Below are positions 28,066 to 33,892 of a stretch of 35,558 nt of DNA, in pieces; position 1 is the stretch's first letter; each line of letters begins with the position of its first letter. The translations under genes and the position numbers were made by a program. Source of the DNA: Rhodospirillales bacterium. GTDB taxonomy: Bacteria > Pseudomonadota > Alphaproteobacteria > UBA8366 > JADFVY01. The DNA is taken from the NCBI GenBank assembly GCA_020356105.1, contig CP070634.1, positions 393,630 through 429,187 of the forward strand, written 5' to 3'. The notes under the pieces are model-generated. The model ran no database searches and had not been told where the DNA came from. It saw only the letters and a list, made by a program, of their open reading frames with translations.

Positions 28066-29892
28066 ATGGGCTGGCAGAAGAGCATCCTTAGAGTCAACCT
28101 GACCGAGGGTACGGCGGCCAGCGAGCCGCTCAATATGGGCTGGGCGCAGGACTTTCTCGGGGAGCGGGGCCTGGCGACCAAATATCTGTTCGAGGAGATG
28201 GACCCGCGGGCGGACCCCTTGGGACCGGACAACATTCTTATCTTTGCCACGGGTCCGCTGACAGGCACGATGGCGTCGACGAGCGGCCGCTACGCGGTGG
28301 TGACCAAGGGGCCGCTCACCAATGCCATCGCCTGCTCCAATTCGGGCGGGAAGTTCGGCGCCGAGCTGAAATATGCGGGCTACGACTTGCTGATCGTCGA
28401 GGGACGGTCGGCCGACCCTGTCTACCTGTACATTGCCGACGACGACGTGCGCATCCTGCCGGCCGACAGCCTCTGGGGCATGACTGTCTGGCACACCGAA
28501 GAACACCTCAAGCACCAGCATCGGGACCCGCTACTGAAGGTGGCGTCGATCGGCGTCGCCGGCGAGCGCGGAGTGCGTTACGCATGCATCGTCAACGACC
28601 TGCATCGGGCGGCGGGCCGCTCCGGCGTCGGCGCCGTAATGGGGTCCAAGAATCTGAAAGCCGTGGCGGTGCGGGGAACGCGCGGGGTAACCGTGAAGGA
28701 TCCGGCGGCTTTCATGCGAGCGGTTCAGGAAAGCCATGCGATGCTCGCGGACAACAGCGGCCGCAAGGGCCTGACCGAACTCGGCACGAACGACATGATC
28801 AACTCGATGCAGGCCTTCGGCGGCCTGCCCACCGAGAACTTTCACAAAGTGCAGTTCGACGGCGTCGACAAGATCAATCCGGCCGCGATGATGGCGACCG
28901 GCGCCGACGGGCATCGCAACCTGGTGACAAACAAGGCCTGTTTCGGCTGCACCATTGCGTGCGGCAGGATCGCACGCATCAACGAGACCCATTTCACCAT
29001 CGTCAACAAGCCCGAATACCGCCACGCTTCCGGCGGCCTCGAGTACGAAACGGCCTTCGCCTTCGGGCCGCTCCTCGGAATCGACGATCTCGACGCCCTG
29101 ACCTATGCGGGGTTCATGAGCAACGAGCACGGATACGACCCGATTTCGTTTGGCGGCACGCTTGCCGCAGCTATGGAATTGTACGAGATGGGCGCGATCA
29201 CCAAGGCGGAGACCGACGGCGTCGAGCTGAACTTCGGCAATGCCGAAGCATTGACGGTGATGTCCGAAAAAACAGGCAAATTCGAAGGCTTCGGGGAAAT
29301 TCTTGGCCTCGGATCTAAGTTGCTTTGCGAGAGATACGGTCACCCCGAGATCGCCATGCATGTGAAGGGGCAGGAGTTTGCCGGTTACGATTCCCGGGCG
29401 CTGCAGGGCATGGGCCTCGGCTTCGCGACCAGCAACCGCGGCGCCTGTCATTTGAAGCACGATGTCTTCGCGGAGGACATGGAAGACCAGACCGGCAAGG
29501 GCAAGGCCAGGCCGTGCAAGGACTCGCAGGACAAGATCGCGATGATCGATTCGACCGGTCTTTGCCTGTTCACGACCTGCGCGTGGGACGTGCCGGAATT
29601 CCGGGAACAGATCGCCGCCGCCTGCGAGGGTGACGACTGGACCGAGGAGCGGCTGATCGAGATCGGCGAGCGAATCTGGAATGTCGAGCGGCTGTTCAAC
29701 CTGAGAGCCGGCCTCAGCGCTGCCGATGATACGTTGCCCAAACGGTTGCTGGAGGAGCCCGCGCCGTCGGGTACCGCCAAAGGGAAGATCAGCGAGCTCG
29801 CGGAGATGCTGCCCGAATATTACGAATACAGGGGCTGGACGGAGGAAGGCGAACCGACGACGCAGACACTGCAGCGTCTCGGCCTCAAATGA
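28066..29892 (+). CDS. Aldehyde:ferredoxin oxidoreductase family protein (tungstopterin enzyme)
   Basis: This 608-aa member of the AOR family most likely binds tungsten-bispyranopterin and oxidises aldehydes to acids, or reduces acids in the reverse direction. The N-terminal beta domain, with FATGPLTGT and NAIACSNSGGKFGAELKYAG, matches the pterin-binding AOR_N region. Cluster ligands are Cys292, Cys295 and Cys299 (CFGCTIAC) and Cys500 (STGLCLF). Glu326 in GGLEYETAFAFGP and His462 in ATSNRGACHLK fit the two active-site residues described in Pyrococcus AOR. Length is near the usual 605. The start follows AGAGGAG. Substrate cannot be assigned; other tungsten branches (FOR, GAPOR, WOR) are less like it by length and partner genes, but I cannot exclude them without an alignment. 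Confidence 0.93.
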   Translation: MGWQKSILRVNLTEGTAASEPLNMGWAQDFLGERGLATKYLFEEMDPRADPLGPDNILIFATGPLTGTMASTSGRYAVVTKGPLTNAIACSNSGGKFGAELKYAGYDLLIVEGRSADPVYLYIADDDVRILPADSLWGMTVWHTEEHLKHQHRDPLLKVASIGVAGERGVRYACIVNDLHRAAGRSGVGAVMGSKNLKAVAVRGTRGVTVKDPAAFMRAVQESHAMLADNSGRKGLTELGTNDMINSMQAFGGLPTENFHKVQFDGVDKINPAAMMATGADGHRNLVTNKACFGCTIACGRIARINETHFTIVNKPEYRHASGGLEYETAFAFGPLLGIDDLDALTYAGFMSNEHGYDPISFGGTLAAAMELYEMGAITKAETDGVELNFGNAEALTVMSEKTGKFEGFGEILGLGSKLLCERYGHPEIAMHVKGQEFAGYDSRALQGMGLGFATSNRGACHLKHDVFAEDMEDQTGKGKARPCKDSQDKIAMIDSTGLCLFTTCAWDVPEFREQIAAACEGDDWTEERLIEIGERIWNVERLFNLRAGLSAADDTLPKRLLEEPAPSGTAKGKISELAEMLPEYYEYRGWTEEGEPTTQTLQRLGLK

Positions 29893-29920
29893 GGATTCGC
29901 CTATTCAGGGGACCCGCGGG

Positions 29921-30166
29921 ATGGAGGTGACGCTGAAAATGTCGGGGCTGATCGCCCGCAACCTGCCGGGCAGCGCGGATGGAACGACGATGACCTTGGT
30001 CGATGGCACGACGATTTCGGGTCTGATGGCGCGCCTCGGACTGCCCGGCGACGAGAGCTATCTGGTGATCGTCAACGATACGACGGTCGCGAAGGATCGC
30101 CGCAAGACGCATGTGCTGTCGGACGGCGACCGGATTTCCATCGTGCCGCCGTTGCGGGGCGGTTGA
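29921..30166 (+). CDS. MoaD/ThiS-family beta-grasp protein
   Basis: This 81-aa ubiquitin-like protein ends in PPLRGG, the double-glycine tail that is adenylated and thiocarboxylated in sulfur carriers. MoaD homologues beside AOR genes are presumed to supply dithiolene sulfur for the metal-binding pterin cofactor. The first strand, MEVTLKMSGLIARNLPG, and DGTTISGLMARLGLPGD match the fold. ATG 29921 preserves strand 1. However, GGAGGTGA at 29923-29930 lies 8 nt before a second in-frame ATG (29939), which would produce a protein missing that strand; I regard the longer form as right. The gene is 28 nt after the AOR stop and is the last of the plus-strand unit, facing the AAA gene with 27 nt between stops and no terminator visible. 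Confidence 0.84.
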   Translation: MEVTLKMSGLIARNLPGSADGTTMTLVDGTTISGLMARLGLPGDESYLVIVNDTTVAKDRRKTHVLSDGDRISIVPPLRGG

Positions 30167-30193
30167 ACGCATCGCCGGCAAGGCGAAACGAAT

Positions 30194-31426
30194 TCACAGA
30201 CGAGCCGTCTTCAGATAGGCCTCTACATCCTTGTACGACTTGTCGGCCCCGCCGTATTTGACCAGGTTCCGCGCGGTCCGCAGCCAATCCATGGTCGAGG
30301 GTTCGAAATCCCGGATGGCGGCCAGGAGGTCGTCCTGCGTCAGCGCGCGATCCTCACCACCCTCCATAATATCGGCTAGGACACGGTCCTTCGCTTCCTC
30401 GATGATCCCATCAATGTCGGCGCCCGAGGCATAGGCGCTGCTCTCGCCAAGCTTCTGATAATCAAGCCTTTTCGTGGGCACGCCGACAAGTTTGGCGCGA
30501 AACATCTCGGCCCGCGCCGCCGCGTCGGGTGGCGGTACGAAAATCGACCGGTCGAATCGGCCGGGTCGCTTCATCGCAGGGTCAACATCCCACGGCATGT
30601 TGGTCGCCGCCAGGATCAGCACCTGCTCATTCTCTCCGGCCATCCCGTCCAGCTGATTGAGGAATTCGTTGACGGTTGAGCGGGTGTGATCCGACTGCGC
30701 CTTCGAGCGCGAATAGGCGAGCGCGTCAAGTTCGTCGAAGAACAGGACGGAGGGCCTGTGCGCTCGCGCCTTGTCGAACATGGCTCTGAGATTCTGCTCG
30801 CTCGCGCCGATCCACATGCTCAGCACGTCGCTGATCCCGACATGAATGAACGTCGCGTCGCACTCGTTGGCGATGGCCCGAGCCAGCAGCGTCTTGCCGC
30901 AGCCCGGCGGCCCGTAGAGCAGCAGGCCGCCGCCCGCCCTCTTCTTGAATTTGGCAAACAGGCCGGGCTTGAGGAACGGATCGATAATGCGGAGCCGGAC
31001 CGTCTTCTTGAGATCCTCCATACCAACGATATCGACGAACCGTGTCGTCCGGGCGCTCGAAATCCGGACGATGTCGGCGTCCTCGGAGCGCGGCACGGCG
31101 CGGCCGCCAACCACGCGCAGCGCAGGTGCCGGGCCATCCTTGAGGGCGATCTCCAGATCATCTTGAGGTTCGAAATCACCGCAATCGGTGGCCTTATCGT
31201 ATTCGATTCTGGCAGCGGCCAGATCCTCAAGCTTTACAAGGGATCGCGCCGCCCCCAGGAACCCCGCCGCCGCCGTCGGTTCTTGACGACACAGCAATCG
31301 ATATTGCTCAAGACCTGCCTGCCAGTCGCCTGCCTCATAGAGCGCATCCGCATAACGCGCCCGGGCCTGCGTATCGAACGGGTCCCGCAGCAGGATTTCA
31401 GCGAGTTCCTCTATGGTTTCCGACAT
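30194..31426 (-). CDS. TPR-AAA+ ATPase (Vps4/katanin-like classical AAA)
   Basis: This 410-aa protein has a short TPR-like helical N-terminus (about residues 1-85) and a single classical AAA module. Walker A is GPPGCGKT (172-179), Walker B is VLFFDELD (227-234) and sensor 1 is Asn276 in AATNMPWD. The second region of homology ends with the arginine fingers in KRPGRFDRS (Arg287 and Arg290). A pore loop 1 of aromatic-hydrophobic-Gly type occurs as MWIGASEQNLR (204-214), and a C-terminal helix resembles that of the Vps4/katanin group (FEPSTMDWLRTARNLVKYGG). It should form a hexameric ring that threads or remodels a protein. No FtsH protease or zinc site is present. ATG 31426 follows GGAGGGG by 5 nt; an upstream GTG at 31480 is rejected. 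It is the last of a three-gene unit with two membrane proteins. Confidence 0.88.
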   Translation of the reverse strand: MSETIEELAEILLRDPFDTQARARYADALYEAGDWQAGLEQYRLLCRQEPTAAAGFLGAARSLVKLEDLAAARIEYDKATDCGDFEPQDDLEIALKDGPAPALRVVGGRAVPRSEDADIVRISSARTTRFVDIVGMEDLKKTVRLRIIDPFLKPGLFAKFKKRAGGGLLLYGPPGCGKTLLARAIANECDATFIHVGISDVLSMWIGASEQNLRAMFDKARAHRPSVLFFDELDALAYSRSKAQSDHTRSTVNEFLNQLDGMAGENEQVLILAATNMPWDVDPAMKRPGRFDRSIFVPPPDAAARAEMFRAKLVGVPTKRLDYQKLGESSAYASGADIDGIIEEAKDRVLADIMEGGEDRALTQDDLLAAIRDFEPSTMDWLRTARNLVKYGGADKSYKDVEAYLKTARL

Positions 31427-31450
31427 CCAAGCCCCTCCGGCGATGCAGAT

Positions 31451-31470
31451 CGGCGCCAAGATTGGCGCCG
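31451..31470. repeat. Perfect 20-bp inverted repeat between the TPR and AAA genes
   Basis: The arms CGGCGCCAA and TTGGCGCCG flank a 2-nt centre in the 57-nt gap between the TPR-membrane gene and the AAA gene. In RNA it can form a 7-8 bp hairpin with a 4-nt loop about 15 nt before the AAA Shine-Dalgarno sequence. There is no U-run, so it is not an ordinary terminator. It could tune relative expression or bind a protein. Confidence 0.4.
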
Positions 31471-31483
31471 GGTCCGGCACGCA

Positions 31484-32359
31484 TCAAAATCCCCGCGCCG
31501 ACAGCCATCGCTTAAGCATCGGCGGCCAGAGCCATGAATACACGACATATCCGAGGTAGAACACAACCAGCGACGAGGTGATCTGCGGCGCGAACCTGTC
31601 GGCAAGAAATACCGACAACACGGCGACGGCCCAGAGCACGCCGGAGCCAACCCATCCATAGCGCTGCAGCGGTGTCAGCGGCAGCATCGACCAGTGCGAC
31701 AGGACGCGCATTTCGATCAAGGCCGCCACAGCCTCCTTGTCGTCGGGAACGCTCCGGAAAATTCCGCGCAGCACCTGAAGGGCCTCAGCATAACGATGCC
31801 TCGACTGAAGGACTAAGACGACGCTCCACGCCACATGCAGCGCGTCCGGGTTCTCTCGCACCAGTTCCTCAAGCCGTCTTGACGCATCGTGGCTGCGATC
31901 CTCGATGACGTCGACCATCAGAGAGATCACTTGCGAAAGACTGCTCGTCGGATCCAGCCGCAGGCCCTCACGGGCCAGCGCGGCGGCCTTGTCTATATGC
32001 AGGGTTTTCAGCATCAGGGCCGCGTACAGCGCATAGAAATATGCCTCTTCCGGATAGTCGTGAAGGAGCCCGATGATCGTTTGTTCCGCCTCAACGAATT
32101 GACCGGTTTCGCAGAGCAGCTCGAACATGAGTTGGCGGGCCTCTGCATTGTCGGGATGCTGTGCCAGAGCGGCCTCGAGGTTGTCGCGCGCGGATCGGTA
32201 ATCGGCCGTTGCAATCCCCAATCGTGCCGCCAGAAGCTTGAATCCGGGGTCTTCGGGTTCGCTCGATATGGCTTCCGACAGCAGCCGTCCGGCGTCGCCG
32301 TAACGTTTCCGCTCAATCAGCAAAGCGATCTGCTGACGGAGCAGTCCGACGTCGGTCAT
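31484..32359 (-). CDS. TPR protein with two C-terminal membrane helices
   Basis: I do not recognise a named family for this 291-aa protein. Tetratricopeptide-like helix pairs run through about residues 1-215, for example RYGDAGRLLSEAISSEPEDP, DYRSARDNLEAALAQHPDN, FVEAEQTIIGLLHDYPEEA and YAEALQVLRGIFRSVPDD. Two hydrophobic segments follow (about 235-253 and 260-279), with a basic C-terminus (LKRWLSARGF). It has no signal peptide, so the TPR solenoid is probably cytoplasmic and anchored by the helical hairpin. The ATG at 32357-32359 overlaps the preceding gene by 4 nt (ATGA), with AGGGGG upstream. The shared TPR theme with the AAA protein downstream suggests the two interact, perhaps recruiting the ATPase to the membrane. 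Confidence 0.8.
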   Translation of the reverse strand: MTDVGLLRQQIALLIERKRYGDAGRLLSEAISSEPEDPGFKLLAARLGIATADYRSARDNLEAALAQHPDNAEARQLMFELLCETGQFVEAEQTIIGLLHDYPEEAYFYALYAALMLKTLHIDKAAALAREGLRLDPTSSLSQVISLMVDVIEDRSHDASRRLEELVRENPDALHVAWSVVLVLQSRHRYAEALQVLRGIFRSVPDDKEAVAALIEMRVLSHWSMLPLTPLQRYGWVGSGVLWAVAVLSVFLADRFAPQITSSLVVFYLGYVVYSWLWPPMLKRWLSARGF

Positions 32360-32868
32360 GAGGCCCCCTGTACGGCAAATGCGACGTTCAGCCCGATCAG
32401 GAACAGGACAAACATGCCAAAAACCACGCTCGCGATCGCCGCCTTCCAGGGATTGCGATTGCCGAGCCCCATGACCTCCGCCGCCTTGTGATAACGGCGG
32501 TACGGAAGCCACAGCAGGAACCACAGCACCAGCGCGAACAATCGCGAAATCCAGCGGACCGCCTGCCTGGCCTGGTCGCCGGCGACGTCAATGTACCATG
32601 CCGGAGGTGGGTCGGCCGCGCGCAGCCACGCAAGGAAACTGACAACGAAAACGCTGGCCGCAGTGCCCAGAACGTAGCGCCAAAGATCCGGTTTGAGGCG
32701 GCCCAGGAAGTTGGCGTTCATACCCGACAGCAGCAGGATGGCAAAGGGGCCGCCGAAGAAGGCGGTCAGGAATTCCGCACGGGTGGAGAACAGCGGTTCC
32801 GGCGGGCCTGTTTCGCCAAGGACCGGCGATAGCAGATCGGCACGTCCAACGTGATTGTCCTCGCTCAT
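32356..32868 (-). CDS. Four-helix membrane protein of unknown function
   Basis: This 170-aa protein is not one I can place in a family. A polar N-terminus of about 30 residues is followed by four hydrophobic stretches at about 31-52, 64-82, 105-122 and 142-166. Notable segments are FFGGPFAILLLSGMNANFLG in the first and WISRLFALVLWFLLWLPYRR in the third. A loop rich in Pro and aromatic residues (DPPPAWYIDVAGD) separates helices 2 and 3. There is no cofactor motif. ATG 32868 follows GGAAGGT and is the first ORF downstream of a good promoter. It overlaps the TPR gene by 4 nt, so the two are translationally coupled and probably act together in the membrane. Confidence 0.78.
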   Translation of the reverse strand: MSEDNHVGRADLLSPVLGETGPPEPLFSTRAEFLTAFFGGPFAILLLSGMNANFLGRLKPDLWRYVLGTAASVFVVSFLAWLRAADPPPAWYIDVAGDQARQAVRWISRLFALVLWFLLWLPYRRYHKAAEVMGLGNRNPWKAAIASVVFGMFVLFLIGLNVAFAVQGAS

Positions 32869-32937
32869 TGGACCTTCCCCGTTTCCGGATTGCGCTGCTG
32901 GGTACTGAACGCGGAGCAGTCTTGCGTCGCAACGCCA

Positions 32938-32967
32938 ATGATACCGGCTGACAGGCGCACCTGTCAG
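32938..32967 (-). promoter_or_regulatory. Probable promoter of the membrane protein-TPR-AAA unit
   Basis: On the minus strand CTGACA (32962-32967, 5 of 6 to TTGACA) is followed after 18 nt by TATCAT (32938-32943, 5 of 6 to TATAAT). The start would be near 32931, giving a leader of about 63 nt. The -35 hexamer is part of the inverted repeat at 32947-32968. Confidence 0.55.
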
Positions 32968-32968
32968 C
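32947..32968. promoter_or_regulatory. Perfect inverted repeat overlapping a -35 element (operator candidate)
   Basis: The arms GCTGACAGG and CCTGTCAGC are separated by 4 nt. The repeat covers the -35 and most of the spacer of the promoter upstream of 32868, the classical position for a repressor site. No U-run follows on either strand, so I do not read it as a terminator for the upstream tRNA-Asp gene. Confidence 0.5.
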
Positions 32969-33077
32969 GGCAATGACGTGCGGCTCGCGATACGTGCCTG
33001 CGTCGGCTGGATCGAGGAAGGGGTTGCTGATTCTCGCGTGGTGCCGCCCTGTTACGCGCGGCGCACGCAGGGAATAA

Positions 33078-33155
<78 letters not shown>

Positions 33156-33176
33156 GTGCGCTCCTCAGGGCCCGAC

Positions 33177-33205
33177 CATGTACTGCACGGGCCATTCGGT
33201 GTCAA
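33177..33205 (-). promoter_or_regulatory. Probable tRNA-Asp promoter
   Basis: The minus strand has a perfect TTGACA (33200-33205), a 17-nt spacer and TACATG (33177-33182, 3 of 6). Transcription would start about 15 nt before the mature tRNA. Strong -35 and weak -10 elements are common in alphaproteobacteria. Confidence 0.55.
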
Positions 33206-33260
33206 GCTGCGTTCCGGCCCCTGCTCCCGGGAGTTCCGGTGCTCATCGGCGGCGCCGAGC

Positions 33261-33336
33261 TGGTGGGCGATGACGGGCTCGAACCGCCGACCTCCCGGGT
33301 GTAAACCGGACGCTCTCCCAACTGAGCTAATCGCCC
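33261..33336 (-). tRNA. tRNA-Val (anticodon UAC)
   Basis: The gene is 76 nt including an encoded CCA. Acceptor GGGCGAT/ATCGCCC, D-stem GCTC/GAGC, anticodon loop TTTACAC giving TAC, and T-loop TTCGAGC are present. It lies directly downstream of hupB. Confidence 0.97.
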
Positions 33337-33345
33337 GACGGCTTG

Positions 33346-33375
33346 ATTGCAAGACTCTCTGCCGAAAAACAGCAA
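33346..33375 (-). promoter_or_regulatory. Possible tRNA-Val promoter overlapping the hupB terminator
   Basis: TTGCTG (33370-33375) is followed after 18 nt by TGCAAT (33346-33351, 4 of 6). The predicted start is 1-3 nt before the mature tRNA. The -35 sits immediately after the hupB terminator stem and the spacer includes its U-tract. Matches are modest. Confidence 0.3.
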
Positions 33376-33403
33376 CCGGCCATCCAGATCCCGGATGGCC
33401 GGT
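33365..33403 (-). terminator. Intrinsic terminator of hupB
   Basis: On the minus strand the 11-bp perfect arms ACCGGCCATCC/GGATGGCCGGT enclose a 7-nt loop. TGCTG and then TTTTT follow the stem. It lies 24 nt after the hupB stop. Confidence 0.75.
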
Positions 33404-33427
33404 CACCAACGTACTCGCTCGGACGCC

Positions 33428-33700
33428 TCAGTTGACGGCGTCTTTCAGGCCCTTACCGGCCTTGAATTTCGGCTGCTTGGAAGCCGGAATCTGGATTGTC
33501 GCTCCCGTCCGCGGGTTGCGGCCAGTCGACGCCTTCCGGTTCGCCACGCTAAAGGTTCCAAAACCTACCAGACGAACGGCCTGGCCTCTCTTCAGCGCGG
33601 TTTCGATGTTGTTGAAGACTGCGTCCACAGCCTTGGTCGCATCGGCCTTCGAGAGACCGGCATCATTGGCGACGGACGAAATAAGATCGTTCTTATTCAC
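33428..33700 (-). CDS. hupB: DNA-binding protein HU-beta
   Basis: This 90-aa nucleoid protein binds DNA as a dimer and bends it. The sequence NKNDLISSVANDAGLSK, the central RLVGFGTFSVANRKASTGRN with the DNA-contacting beta arm, RNPRTGATIQIPASK and the C-terminal KFKAGKGLKDAVN are typical HU. The start codon is GTG (33698-33700), 7 nt after AGAAGGGGG. It follows lon, as in many proteobacteria, but has its own promoter (33775-33804) and terminator. Confidence 0.97.
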   Translation of the reverse strand: MNKNDLISSVANDAGLSKADATKAVDAVFNNIETALKRGQAVRLVGFGTFSVANRKASTGRNPRTGATIQIPASKQPKFKAGKGLKDAVN

Positions 33701-33774
33701 TGCAGAACCCCCTTCTGGACAGGGAAAGATTGGATCGTAAGGGATAGGTTATCTGTCTGCTCAAGACGGAGGCA

Positions 33775-33804
33775 AGTGTAAGGGTATTTGCGCGCCATAG
33801 TCAA
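33775..33804 (-). promoter_or_regulatory. Probable hupB promoter
   Basis: On the minus strand TTGACT (33799-33804, 5 of 6) is followed after 18 nt by TACACT (33775-33780, 4 of 6). The start near 33768 leaves a leader of about 68 nt. It lies downstream of the lon terminator, consistent with separate transcription. Confidence 0.5.
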
Positions 33805-33838
33805 CGCCGGAACCGCAGAATTCCAAGGTTTTCCACAG

Positions 33839-33870
33839 AAAAAGCCGCCCGCGCAGTGCGCGCGGGCGGC
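33839..33870 (-). terminator. Intrinsic terminator of lon
   Basis: On the minus strand the 11-bp perfect GC-rich arms GCCGCCCGCGC/GCGCGGGCGGC enclose a 5-nt loop and are followed directly by TTTTT. It lies 22 nt after the lon stop. Confidence 0.85.
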
Positions 33871-33892
33871 CGCAAACGCGATGTCGGCGCCG

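Noticed and set aside
31427..31480. GTG at 31480 as the start of the AAA protein
   Set aside because: It would put the palindrome into coding sequence and has no ribosome-binding site, whereas ATG 31426 has GGAGGGG at good spacing.
32947..32968. Inverted repeat as a terminator for tRNA-Asp
   Set aside because: It is over 100 nt downstream, has no U-run, and coincides with the -35 of a good promoter, so an operator reading is preferred.
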